In this document: piece by piece, positions 37,118 to 45,402 of the stretch
How positions within the stretch are numbered: position 1 is the stretch's first letter
Layout of the letters: every line of letters begins with the position of its first letter
NCBI RefSeq assembly: GCF_001592735.1
Contig: NZ_LUKE01000004.1
Coordinates: forward strand, 1 to 64,000
DNA: 64,000 nt
DNA from: Bdellovibrio bacteriovorus
GTDB taxonomy: Bacteria; Bdellovibrionota; Bdellovibrionia; Bdellovibrionales; Bdellovibrionaceae
Reading direction: 5' to 3'
Made by a program: the position numbers and the translations under genes
Notes under the pieces: generated by a model
The model's database searches: none
What the model saw: the letters and a program-made list of their open reading frames with translations, nothing else
What the model was told of the DNA's origin: nothing

Positions 37118-37837
37118 TCACTCCAGCCAAATATGTCCCCAATCTTCGGTGCGCAACAAGGGGGTGCGAAATTTCTTGAGGCGAGCGATCGTCTGCGGGT
37201 GGGGATGAGAATAGCGCCGCCATCGAGCCGAGCTGATTGAAATCTTCAAGTTCGCCAAGCGATTTAAAAGCATTTCGGACGTACTAGTGTTGCTGCCATG
37301 ATGGCCTAAAACTAAAACCTGGGCGGAGGCAACCCAAGGAGTTTTGCTCCATAGTTCTTCCAACTTTTTCGTCGAGTCGCCGGGCATAAGAATATTCTTA
37401 AAAAGATAAACTCTGCTTGAGTCATTTGAGTTTTTCGAAAGGGGCGGGGTCCATGATGATATCGAAAGGGGTTCTGTTGAGCAGCTTCGAAATTTTTTTA
37501 AGATCTTTACTTTGCGAGGGGAGGCCGGACCCCGCGGTGCAAAGCGAATGCAGATGTCAGGAAGAGTTTTTATAATTTTACTTTGAGCCAGGGCGCCGAT
37601 GTGATCCCAGTCCCAATGACTTAAAAGCACTTCGTTCGCCCTGTGGGCACAAAGTTTTTTTAAACTTTCCCAAGGAAAGAACTCGCCACCCATATCAAAA
37701 TGAAAACAGGTGTTTTGTTCCGGCATGGTAATCCATTGGCCTTGGCCCACATTCCAAACCACAATACCTCGAGCCAATGTGGCTGGGGCGATTCGGCTGG
37801 CACTAAATAATATGACAAACATGACCAGGGTTTTCAT
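37118..37837 (-). CDS. ComEC-type metallo-beta-lactamase domain protein
   Basis: A 239-residue protein with a signal-like N-terminus ([13 protein letters not shown]). The MBL metal motif is HWDWDH (74-79), the HxDxDH variant common in ComEC C-domains. Further ComEC features are VWNVGQGQ near the start, LMPGDS, and [11 protein letters not shown]. It starts inside the stop codon of the upstream comEC N-half (ATGA), so the two are translated together and together make up ComEC. It probably processes or degrades the non-transported DNA strand in the periplasm. A longer frame to 37912 is less likely. Confidence 0.8.
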   Translation of the reverse strand: MKTLVMFVILFSASRIAPATLARGIVVWNVGQGQWITMPEQNTCFHFDMGGEFFPWESLKKLCAHRANEVLLSHWDWDHIGALAQSKIIKTLPDICIRFAPRGPASPRKVKILKKFRSCSTEPLSISSWTPPLSKNSNDSSRVYLFKNILMPGDSTKKLEELWSKTPWVASAQVLVLGHHGSNTSTSEMLLNRLANLKISISSARWRRYSHPHPQTIARLKKFRTPLLRTEDWGHIWLE

Positions 37838-38739
37838 AAAAGATCTTTTCCTTGGCGAAGATGCAGACGTAAAAAATGAAACAAGATGTGTAAAAGAAAA
37901 ATCCAGATCCAAAAGCTAGAGCTAGAACCGACGCCGCTGGATGGAATGACAACGGGTTCAGCCACTGCACTTAGTGTGGCCTCAAAAAAACTCATCACAT
38001 GCGAAAACAGTTGCAGCAGTTTTTCATGAAAGACAGCGGTGAAACTTAAAGGCAATAAAACCAACGCGACAAGCGGGGCGAGTAAGAGATTGCTTAACAC
38101 GCCGACTGGATGCAGCGAGGCCCAGCCCCATAAGAGCGGTGCCATGATTAAAAGAATCAAAAAGTGGGAAAGCAGCGCGCCTTTCCATGAACGAGAAGAC
38201 AGGCCCAAGACCGAGGGGGCACTGAGCGCTAGAGCCGCGCACCAACTCATTTGAAAAGACAAGGACTGCCACCAGGTCGGAAAGATCGCCAATGTCAGCA
38301 GACCGCAAGCCAGAACCACAAGATCCCCCGGAAAAGCTATACGTCCGTAGCGCAACCCGGAACGCAGTAGAAGCGCTCCCAAAGCGCGAACTGCCGGCGC
38401 CTGCCAGCCCACGGCCAGTGAATAGAACCCCAGACTGAGAAATCTTAAAAAGAGTGGAATTTTAAGAATGCTTAAAAAACGATCAAGCAAAATCAAGTGG
38501 GATCCAGACACGATGAAAATATGGATCAGGGACGTCTTTGAGAGATTTTCTTTGAGCCGTGAGTCTGTGATCTTTTCACCACACAGCAGAGCTTGGATCG
38601 AAGCGCGGGTTGTTGCATCTGTAGGCACTTGTTTAAGACACTTTTGTTGATAAGTTTTCGACAGAGCTGATGTGTTTTTCAGCAATGAGTCTGGAGGCGT
38701 GATGCTTAAAGCAAGTGCAATGATCAATAGAAAGAGCAT
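37834..38739 (-). CDS. comEC: ComEC/Rec2 competence channel domain, stand-alone
   Basis: A 301-residue inner-membrane protein equal to the Competence domain of ComEC, the channel for single-stranded DNA during transformation. Family traits visible are LIHIFIVSGSHLILLD, APAVRALGALLL, WWQSLSFQMSW and LSNLLLAPLVALVLLPL. The N-terminal OB-fold domain (DUF4131) normally found in full ComEC is absent, and the C-terminal MBL domain is a separate coupled gene. With about seven membrane helices, it is close to a minimal channel unit. Confidence 0.83.
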   Translation of the reverse strand: MLFLLIIALALSITPPDSLLKNTSALSKTYQQKCLKQVPTDATTRASIQALLCGEKITDSRLKENLSKTSLIHIFIVSGSHLILLDRFLSILKIPLFLRFLSLGFYSLAVGWQAPAVRALGALLLRSGLRYGRIAFPGDLVVLACGLLTLAIFPTWWQSLSFQMSWCAALALSAPSVLGLSSRSWKGALLSHFLILLIMAPLLWGWASLHPVGVLSNLLLAPLVALVLLPLSFTAVFHEKLLQLFSHVMSFFEATLSAVAEPVVIPSSGVGSSSSFWIWIFLLHILFHFLRLHLRQGKDLL

Positions 38740-39054
38740 GGTTCTAAGGACTTAGCAAAAAGCGTTTCACGCACCATTTCTAAAATAATCTGTCATGATG
38801 TCCGCAGAACTTTGAAAATCGGATTTTAAGATCTGACATTTCAAGCTTGAAACGCAGGGTGTATTTTTAGAATAATTAAGTAAAAACAAATGCTTAAATG
38901 CTGATTATTATTTAGGCAAATCGCTGAAACCCTTGAAAACAAATAGGTCTAAGGTCTAGCATTACAATAACTCAACATTTTATGTGGATAACTCTTACTT
39001 GTTTGCCATTCTTATTGCGTGTCATACTAGAGGAAGATCAAGAGGTGAATAGAG
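38740..39054. other. AT-rich intergenic region between divergent genes
   Basis: 315 bases between comEC and the TPR gene. It is rich in A/T and holds the promoters of both. The nearest promoter-like feature for the TPR gene is TTGTTT with CATACT 18 bases later, close to 39000-39029, a weak match. No RNA gene or clear hairpin was seen. Confidence 0.35.
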
Positions 39055-39579
39055 ATGAAGCAACTTAGACGATTAGCAGCAACCGTTTGTATCACTGTGC
39101 CTTTAGCTATCTCGGCTTTCGCCAAGCCGTCGCCAAAGAAGCCGGTTATCAATTCTAAGCAACAAGCTTTGCTTGTTGAGCTCACAGGAAAAGATATTTC
39201 TAAAGAAAATGACATCACCTTATATGCTGAAATGGTAAGCGCTTATGAGAGAAATGATGAAATTGCATTTAAGAGTCGTTTGCAAAGCATGATGTCGCGT
39301 TTTCCGCAAAGTGTGTACGCTGACAATGCACTTTTCCTAGCGGGCCGCATGTCCGTCGACAACAACGATTTCGCCCAAGCCATAAAATACTTTTCACAAA
39401 TTGAAAAAAAATACGGAAAGAGCAACAAAGCTGCGGCCGCAAAATTTGCTAAAGGCATGACCTATAAAAAAATGAATTTGCCAGAGTATGCGGCTCGCTC
39501 GCTTAAAGAAGTTCGTGCTAGATACCCAGGAAGCCCCGAGTCTTTCCGCGCCGACGCTGAACTAAAAATTATTAAGTAG
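39055..39579 (+). CDS. Exported TPR protein, CpoB/YbgF-like
   Basis: A 174-residue protein with a signal peptide (residues 1-23, ending SAFA-K). Residues about 60-170 form TPR-like pairs: ADNALFLAGRMSVDNNDFAQ and AKGMTYKKMNLPEYAARSL, with the RFPQS and RYPGS turns seen in Tol-Pal linked CpoB. It is therefore likely to be periplasmic, coordinating envelope or peptidoglycan work at division. No tol or pal gene is adjacent. The next gene encodes a LysM protein and is separated by two short repeats. Confidence 0.7.
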   Translation: MKQLRRLAATVCITVPLAISAFAKPSPKKPVINSKQQALLVELTGKDISKENDITLYAEMVSAYERNDEIAFKSRLQSMMSRFPQSVYADNALFLAGRMSVDNNDFAQAIKYFSQIEKKYGKSNKAAAAKFAKGMTYKKMNLPEYAARSLKEVRARYPGSPESFRADAELKIIK

Positions 39580-39580
39580 G

Positions 39581-39663
39581 GCCGCTTTCGGCGTCAGCCG
39601 AAACGCAGCCCCGGCTTACCGAGCCGCTTTCGGCGAAGACGAAACGCAGCTCCGGCTTACCGA
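39581..39663. repeat. Two tandem imperfect 41-42-base repeats with hairpins
   Basis: Copy 1 (39581-39622) and copy 2 (39623-39663) share GCCGCTTTCGGC, GAAACGCAGC and CCGGCTTACCGA blocks. Copy 1 contains a TTTCGGC/GCCGAAA stem with a GTCA loop. The junction has GGCT/AGCC pairing. They fill the gap between the TPR and LysM genes, starting just after the TPR stop. Confidence 0.75.
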
Positions 39664-39694
39664 TTGACCCTTTTACCTTTGCAAGGATGCAAGA

Positions 39695-41320
39695 GTGATG
39701 AAAAAGAATTTCTCCGTAATGCTGGCTATGATTTTTTGTGCGCTTTTAGTGCAAGCACAAGATGCTCCTCCAGATGCGAATTGGGAAACTGATCCTTTAG
39801 ATGTGCTGGAGTCTCAGCCTTCGGCGGAACCCGCGGCACCGGCAATGCCAGAATTTAAAGAAGTGCCAGGTGAAGTTCAGGTTGAATCTACACCTTCGCC
39901 AGAGATCGCGGCTCCCGCGCCTCCTCCGCCGCCGCCAGAAATGCCCGCTCCTAAAAAATCGAAGCGTGCAAAAAAATCTACGGCGCAATTTGAAAATTTA
40001 ACTCCCGATGATCCGGATGCCCAAAAAGAGTCCGAGTTTCATCGAATTTACAAAACCTACAACGAAGCTCCGACCTCTGAAGAATCTTGGGAAAAAGCTT
40101 TAGGCGAGCGCAATGCGGAAACTTATAAGGTTCAATCCGGTGACACACTTTCAGGAATTTCGACGACGCTATTCGGGGACTCATTTTTTTGGCCCAAAGT
40201 GTGGTCCTTAAATCATGATCAAATTTTAAATCCGCATGAAATTTCTCCGGGCATGGGAATTCAATTTTTCCCGGGCAGCATGGGCGAAGCACCCACATTG
40301 GCGGTGACGGCTCAAGCCGAAGAAAAGAAAGTCACTTCGACAAGTATTCCGGTTCCGATGGCACCCCCTAAAGGTGCCATGGACGGTGTGGAAATTCCGG
40401 CACCAAAAAAACGTGCAGGCTTAGTGGAAAAACTGCCGCGCAGTTTACCTGGATCGCGTGTCAGCTCTGTCATCCGACCTAAGGATGATGTTCGTTTGGA
40501 TTTGTTAAAGCATAAATATCCCAAGGCTTATGAGTATTTGGAATATTACATTAATGATGCCCCGGTGGAAGGTTCCGGTAAAATCACCGGTACGGAAATG
40601 GGGCTTTCGACGGCCGGAGAGTATCAATACATTTACGTCAGCTTTGCGGGAACTCCGGATAAAAAGTACGTTGTGCAAAAAAATCTGACTCAACTCGAGG
40701 ACCCACGCAATAAAGAGCGCAAGGCCCAAATGGTTCAATTGCAAGGCGAGATTCAAGTTCTTGAAAAAGTGAATGACGCTGAAAACATGTATCGCGCTTT
40801 GGTGACGAAAACCATTCAACCGGTTGAAGTGGGTTCTACTTTGATCGCGGGATCGTTACCAATGATCGACCCCGCCGCCGGTCCGGTGACATCGGGGGTA
40901 GGGGCGACCATCATGGGCGGGCAGTTTGAAAAGAAACGTGCTTTGATGGGGCAAAACTCTTTGGTGTTCTTGGATGCGGGAAGCGGCCAGGGGCTGCAAG
41001 AGGGGCAAACGCTTTCGATTTATGCGGATGAAAGAGCTCGCAATAAAAATGTCAAAGCGGTGATGAATGACCGCGTGATTGGAAAACTTAAAGTTGTGCG
41101 TGTGACTAATAATTTTGCCACCGCTTATATTACCAGTGCCATTGATGACGTTATGATCGGGGATTATGCGGGTAAGTCGGTGGCGACAGCGGCCGTAAGC
41201 TCTGAACCCGTGATTGAAAACGAGGCGGGATCTGCAGATGATTTCGAATTGGACGATGCGCCGGTGGAAGATGCGTCATCGCCGGATTCCGGATCTGATG
41301 ATTCTGATTTAGAATTATAA
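39695..41320 (+). CDS. Secreted LysM-domain protein with Pro-rich linker
   Basis: A 541-residue exported protein. A signal peptide (about 1-22, ending VQAQ) is followed by an Ala/Pro/Glu-rich linker with PPPPPPE and a Lys-rich patch. One LysM domain sits at about 143-190 (YKVQSGDTLSGIS to FFPG), which binds peptidoglycan. The remaining 350 residues include a beta-rich region and a strongly acidic C-terminal tail (DDFELDDAP to DLEL). Start is GTG at 39695 or ATG at 39698. It is probably an envelope protein held to the wall. The Pro run makes it a likely EF-P client. Confidence 0.8.
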   Translation: MMKKNFSVMLAMIFCALLVQAQDAPPDANWETDPLDVLESQPSAEPAAPAMPEFKEVPGEVQVESTPSPEIAAPAPPPPPPEMPAPKKSKRAKKSTAQFENLTPDDPDAQKESEFHRIYKTYNEAPTSEESWEKALGERNAETYKVQSGDTLSGISTTLFGDSFFWPKVWSLNHDQILNPHEISPGMGIQFFPGSMGEAPTLAVTAQAEEKKVTSTSIPVPMAPPKGAMDGVEIPAPKKRAGLVEKLPRSLPGSRVSSVIRPKDDVRLDLLKHKYPKAYEYLEYYINDAPVEGSGKITGTEMGLSTAGEYQYIYVSFAGTPDKKYVVQKNLTQLEDPRNKERKAQMVQLQGEIQVLEKVNDAENMYRALVTKTIQPVEVGSTLIAGSLPMIDPAAGPVTSGVGATIMGGQFEKKRALMGQNSLVFLDAGSGQGLQEGQTLSIYADERARNKNVKAVMNDRVIGKLKVVRVTNNFATAYITSAIDDVMIGDYAGKSVATAAVSSEPVIENEAGSADDFELDDAPVEDASSPDSGSDDSDLEL

Positions 41321-41363
41321 AGCACTTTAAGGCCGGGTTTGTGTCTTGCACAGCCCGGTCGTC

Positions 41364-42284
41364 ATGAATGATCTTTACTCCCTTTCTCAAATTTTAAAAC
41401 ACCATCCCCTGTTTCGCACACGTCGCGATGAGGTTCTGCGGGTTTATTTTCTTTTAGGATCGCAGAAAAACTTAAATGCGGACTCTTTGTTAGCAGCTCT
41501 AAAATATCAGATTCCTGAATTGCACGGCGCTCTTCAGCAAAATCATGATCTTTTTAAACGCCATTGCGAGGAAACTTGGCGTATGAGTGAAAAAGGGGTG
41601 CAGATGATTTCTTACGGTGAAGAGGCTTATCCCCGTTCTTGCTATTTGATGGAGGACCCACCGCTGACATTAAGTTATTGGGGACAGCCCTCCTGGCAAG
41701 GCGGAAGAAGCTTGGCCGTGGTCGGCAGTCGTGAACCTTGTTTTGAATCCACACAGTGGATGGAAAAAGAGTTTTCTGATTTCTGTGAACGCGCAAAGCC
41801 CGTGGTTGTGAGTGGGGGCGCACGCGGCGTGGATCAAAAAGCGCATGCCATTGCACTTCGACATCATTTAAGCACGGTTGTGGTGCTGCCTTCAGGTTTA
41901 GGCAATCTTTATCCAGAAAGTCTGCGCGAGTGGATAGAGCCGGTGATTGCTAGTGGCGGTTGTTTTTTAAGTGAATATTCGTTTGAACAGCGGATGCATA
42001 AACATCTGTTTCATCATCGCAATCGATTGATTGCCGCTTTAGGGTGCGCCAGTCTGTTGATTGAGGCCCGTCGACGCAGTGGAACCTTGATCACCGCTCA
42101 ACAAGCTTTGCAGTTGGGAAGACCGGTGTGGGTTGTTCCGGGTCATCCCCTCGATGTGCACTTTGGGGGAAGTTTAGATCTTTTGAGCGAAGGGGCCTTT
42201 TTAATCCGTGATGCTGAGGATTTGTTCATGTCTTTTAACTCTGAGCCATTACCCAAAAAAGGGCAGTTAGAATTTTTAGTATAG
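41364..42284 (+). CDS. dprA: DNA processing protein DprA/Smf
   Basis: A 306-residue protein that protects incoming single-stranded DNA and loads RecA during natural transformation. The Rossmann-like DprA core is at about 80-290: AVVGSRE (118-124), SGGARGVD (150-157), VLPSGLG (174-180), RNRLIAAL, and EARRRSGTLITAQQAL. Preferred start is ATG 41364; an in-frame TTG at 41346 is possible. It lies 2.6 kb from split comEC, so two competence genes are near neighbours. No C-terminal winged helix was recognised. Confidence 0.93.
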   Translation: MNDLYSLSQILKHHPLFRTRRDEVLRVYFLLGSQKNLNADSLLAALKYQIPELHGALQQNHDLFKRHCEETWRMSEKGVQMISYGEEAYPRSCYLMEDPPLTLSYWGQPSWQGGRSLAVVGSREPCFESTQWMEKEFSDFCERAKPVVVSGGARGVDQKAHAIALRHHLSTVVVLPSGLGNLYPESLREWIEPVIASGGCFLSEYSFEQRMHKHLFHHRNRLIAALGCASLLIEARRRSGTLITAQQALQLGRPVWVVPGHPLDVHFGGSLDLLSEGAFLIRDAEDLFMSFNSEPLPKKGQLEFLV

Positions 42285-42425
42285 CTATAGTGGGGACCTT
42301 AGAGTGCCAACACTAGGGGTAGTGAGCTTTCTAAACTGCCAAAACTTCAAAGGAAAAAATGAAATCACCTGAAAAAATCTTTTGCCTGGCCTAAAGATTG
42401 TCTCTACCATTTGCTCTAGGGAGGG

Positions 42426-42473
42426 GCGATGTGGTCAAGGATGACCGTGGTAGTATGGACGCTGCTACATCGC
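42426..42473. repeat. Small structured inverted repeat between dprA and lptF
   Basis: GCGATGT (42426-42432) and ACATCGC (42467-42473) enclose an inner hairpin GGTCA-AGGA-TGACC (42433-42446). It lies six bases from the lptF stop codon, downstream of both convergent genes. No T run follows on either strand, so it is not a classical terminator. The other intergenic bases (42285-42425) hold no convincing gene. Confidence 0.5.
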
Positions 42474-42479
42474 TCTGTT

Positions 42480-43586
42480 TTAGTTCCAATTCTTTTGCAA
42501 AGCTCGCACACCTAAAATCGCAAAAATAACATTCGGTGCCCAGATCGCAAGCGCAACAGGAGCTGATCCTCCGCGAGCCATGCCTTCCGCCGCGATATAC
42601 AGAACCCAGTAAAAGATAATTAAACCGATACAAAGAATCATGCCTCCGGCTTTAGCGGCGCGGCGGTTGGTGGTCGTTCCTAATCCCACACCAATCATCG
42701 CAAAGACTAAACATAAAACGGTGATCGCAATGCGTTTATGAAACTCCGTGCGCAAGGTGCGCTCTAACTCTGGATCTTTGCTAAGATCTTCTTTGAGTCG
42801 GCCGCGAACTTCTTGCAGAGTCAAAGATTGAGGTGATTTTTCACGTTCTTGAATATTTAGCGGCGTTGAAAAGCGCACGTCATAGGTGTCAAAACTGATC
42901 TTGGTGTGATTTTGGGCTTGGCGATGAATTTCGCCACTTTTTAAACGCAATAAAACTTCATGACCAGGGTTCACCGGGTCGGGAATGATCTCGCCTTCTT
43001 TCGCGATGATGGTGAGTGGAACGTCGCCAGATTTTTCATCGTAAATAAATACTTTTTCTAATTGGCCTTTGTTGGAGTCCACCTTGTTGGCATAAACAAC
43101 CATATTAAAAAAACTGTCTGAAAAAGTACCTTCTTTAATAACGGCTCCGGCCTTGGTGCTTGCTAAACGAGAATATAAAACCTCGAATTGCCGGTTCCCC
43201 CAAGGGGCGATGTTAAACGACATTTGAGCTGAAATAATCCCGACCAAGGTGGCTAATACCAAGGCGGGTAAAAGCAAGGTTCCCATTGGTAATCCGGACG
43301 CCTTCATAGCAACAATCTCTGAATCCTGACTTAAGCGCCCATAAGTTAGTAGTACTGAGAATAAGAGGGCCATCGGAAACAGGACGGGCAGCAAAGAGAT
43401 GATCACAAACCCAATAATTTGGGCGATGACTTTGATGGCGACGCCGTGAACTAAAGCGAACTCCGTCAGGCGGAGGACCTGAAACATGAGGATGATTGAA
43501 ATAAAAACCAAAAGTCCCAGGATGAAACTTGGAAGCATCTCAAAGAAAATGTACTGAACTGCTTTTTTACCGTTAAAAATGCTCAA
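42480..43586 (-). CDS. lptF: LPS export ABC transporter permease, LptF/LptG family
   Basis: A 368-residue inner-membrane protein. Three helices near the N-terminus, a periplasmic beta-jellyroll (about 130-260) and three C-terminal helices give the LptF/LptG layout. These permeases pull LPS from the inner membrane into the Lpt bridge. GRLSQDSEIVAMKASG is the coupling helix typical of the family. The start is set at a TTG (43586) eight bases after AGGAG, which removes an overlap of more than 100 bases with the divergent gene implied by the longer frame. Only one of the LptF/LptG pair is here; which one is tentative. Confidence 0.85.
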   Translation of the reverse strand: MSIFNGKKAVQYIFFEMLPSFILGLLVFISIILMFQVLRLTEFALVHGVAIKVIAQIIGFVIISLLPVLFPMALLFSVLLTYGRLSQDSEIVAMKASGLPMGTLLLPALVLATLVGIISAQMSFNIAPWGNRQFEVLYSRLASTKAGAVIKEGTFSDSFFNMVVYANKVDSNKGQLEKVFIYDEKSGDVPLTIIAKEGEIIPDPVNPGHEVLLRLKSGEIHRQAQNHTKISFDTYDVRFSTPLNIQEREKSPQSLTLQEVRGRLKEDLSKDPELERTLRTEFHKRIAITVLCLVFAMIGVGLGTTTNRRAAKAGGMILCIGLIIFYWVLYIAAEGMARGGSAPVALAIWAPNVIFAILGVRALQKNWN

Positions 43587-43710
43587 AAAACTGTCTCCTG
43601 GTGCACGAGTCCCGAGCCCCAGTCTAAACCGGGACGACAAAGGTGTCATCTCTTCCATTGTCCAGGACCTCGGATTGACGCTGCCCCTTGCTTGTTCGAG
43701 AATAAGATTA

Positions 43711-44940
43711 ATGAACAAAATCCTCTTGGTGTACGAAGATTATGCAGATCTGATGAACGTGGAAAGCACGTTGAAAAAAGTCGGTTTTGATGTGATCGGT
43801 CTTACCAATGAATACACTGTGGCGGAACAAGTTTTAGCCTTCAATCCGGATCTTGTCGTGGGTTCGGGCCGCGGTGGCAAGGTCAACTCTTTAGGCGTTG
43901 GTAAACGTCTTAAAGAAATGCATCGGTGGCAGGGAAAATCCGTTCTCATTTTTCCCGCAAAATTTAAACCTGAACCTCAAGATCTTATTCGCATCCGCGT
44001 TGACATGATGTTGGAAGCTCCGGTTCCCGCACTGCGCCTCATTCAAGTGATCGGCAAGTTGCTCAATCACGATGAAGCTGTGCTGCTAGAGCGTTTAAAT
44101 AAAAACTCCACAACCGAGTCTGAAAAAAAAGCTTCGTCGTCGGCGACGTCGGTGGGCGGCAAATTCAACCTTGAATCCGAAGCGATTTATATCAAGGGTC
44201 GCACGGAAGAGGTGGATAAAAATTCAGAAGAACGTTCGATGCGTTCTGAAAAAATCGGTTCGGAAGACGGCGTTAATTTTTCATTCGACAATCAAGAGCC
44301 CGAAGAAAAGCGCAAAGTCTCCTTTAAATTTGGGGATCGGATGTCCGACGCCGCTTCGGGAGGCGCCCGCAAAACCACGGACGAAAAATCTTCCAGCCTT
44401 TTTGCCGACGTCGATTTAAAGGCTTTGGAAAAAGAGCTCTTGGGCGGCGGAACTCCCGAAATGGAGCGCATTGAGCCCCAAGAATTAGAAAAGCCTGTCG
44501 TCCCCGAAGCGCCTGCAGAACTGCGAGCTTCGGCCGAGGGCGAGTTTGAACCTGCCGCTGGGATCACCGAGCCTCCAGAGTCGCTTGAAGATGTGTCCGT
44601 GAATGATATGACTTTAGAAGACCTTATTGATGGTGAGGTTGTGCGCGGTGGGCCTCCAGAGAGCATTGATTCGGCGGTAGTGACGAGCGAGGCGAGGGAG
44701 CTTAAAGATCTTCAAGCCAAAGCGCAACGAGAGCTGGCTTCTGCTGAAAAAGCACTCAAAAATCGCATGGAAAAGTATGCTGCCCTGGTGGCGGATGTGA
44801 AGGTCGCTCCAAAAAGTACGGTGTCCCGGGTTGAGGCACGGCGGCGTCAGAAGCAAATGGCTGCAGAATGGGATGCTGAAAACCTGAACGAACTCGATAA
44901 GTTACGTCGCGAGTTTACGAAGGCTCTTTTTAAAAAGTGA
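43711..44940 (+). CDS. Pseudo-receiver domain protein with acidic disordered tail
   Basis: A 409-residue protein. Residues 1-125 follow a CheY-like receiver: the ILLVYEDYADLMN start holds the acidic pocket E9-D10. At the phosphoacceptor position, the sequence PDLVVGS places Ser52 where Asp belongs, so it cannot be phosphorylated in the normal way. The rest is a long, low-complexity, Glu/Ser-rich stretch, then a charged coiled coil (about 345-409). The start at 43711 (MNKILLV) fits the fold; a longer frame from 43579 is rejected because of lptF. It is likely a scaffold or protein-interaction switch. The function is unknown. Confidence 0.72.
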   Translation: MNKILLVYEDYADLMNVESTLKKVGFDVIGLTNEYTVAEQVLAFNPDLVVGSGRGGKVNSLGVGKRLKEMHRWQGKSVLIFPAKFKPEPQDLIRIRVDMMLEAPVPALRLIQVIGKLLNHDEAVLLERLNKNSTTESEKKASSSATSVGGKFNLESEAIYIKGRTEEVDKNSEERSMRSEKIGSEDGVNFSFDNQEPEEKRKVSFKFGDRMSDAASGGARKTTDEKSSSLFADVDLKALEKELLGGGTPEMERIEPQELEKPVVPEAPAELRASAEGEFEPAAGITEPPESLEDVSVNDMTLEDLIDGEVVRGGPPESIDSAVVTSEARELKDLQAKAQRELASAEKALKNRMEKYAALVADVKVAPKSTVSRVEARRRQKQMAAEWDAENLNELDKLRREFTKALFKK

Positions 44941-45007
44941 TTGATCGACTGGGACCTTGACGAGTCCGGTTTTGATGTTCAAATTAAGGGAAGATTACGG
45001 AGGCCTT

Positions 45008-45334
45008 ATGGGCGTTAATACAACAGCTGTTACTGACAGCTCTTTTGAAACAGAAGTTCTTAATTCATCAACTCCAGTACTAGTCGATTTTTGGGCTGAG
45101 TGGTGCGGACCTTGTCGTGCACTGGCTCCAAAACTAGAAGAAGTCGCTCAAGAGTTGGGTGGCAAAGTTAGAATCGTAAAAGTGAACGTGGATGAGAATC
45201 CAGGGACACCAGGCAAGTACGGCATCCGTGGAATTCCGGCGATGTTGCTTTTCAAAGGTGGCAGTGAGATTGGTCAATTGGTGGGAAATCATCCCAAAGA
45301 CGCGATCTTGGATTTCTTAAACAAGAACGTATAG
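45008..45334 (+). CDS. trxA: Thioredoxin
   Basis: A 108-residue thioredoxin of standard size. The active site WCGPC is at 32-36, preceded by the PVLVDFWAE strand, and the cis-Pro lies in GIRGIPAM. It keeps cytosolic protein thiols reduced. The ATG at 45008 has GGAGG four bases upstream, and an earlier in-frame start is rejected. It is followed by a strong terminator. Confidence 0.95.
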   Translation: MGVNTTAVTDSSFETEVLNSSTPVLVDFWAEWCGPCRALAPKLEEVAQELGGKVRIVKVNVDENPGTPGKYGIRGIPAMLLFKGGSEIGQLVGNHPKDAILDFLNKNV

Positions 45335-45357
45335 TTTTTGACTAGAAAATTCTAATG

Positions 45358-45389
45358 AAAAAGGGAATCTGTGAAGATTCCCTTTTTTT
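45358..45389. terminator. Bidirectional terminator between trxA and slt
   Basis: Five A residues plus GGGAATC (45358-45369) pair with GATTCCC plus seven T residues (45376-45389) over a TGTGAA loop. Both strands read as terminators for the convergent trxA and transglycosylase genes. Confidence 0.9.
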
Positions 45390-45402
45390 ATTTTATTTGA
45401 GT

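Noticed and set aside
37020-37223. 67-codon minus-strand frame near the MBL gene
   Set aside because: It overlaps the MBL gene in another frame and has no recognisable protein features.
39581-39663. c-di-GMP (GEMM) riboswitch
   Set aside because: ACGCAGC and CTTACCGA blocks are faintly similar, but the units are only 41-42 bases and lack the conserved GEMM core.
39581-39663. CRISPR array
   Set aside because: Only two abutting copies with no spacer between them and no cas genes.
42360-42395. Eleven-codon frame (MKSPEKIFCLA) with a good ribosome site
   Set aside because: Too short to judge, and no downstream gene on the same strand for it to control.
43587-43718. Longer lptF frame reaching 43718
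   Set aside because: It would overlap the divergent pseudo-receiver gene; a TTG start with AGGAG at ideal spacing resolves this.
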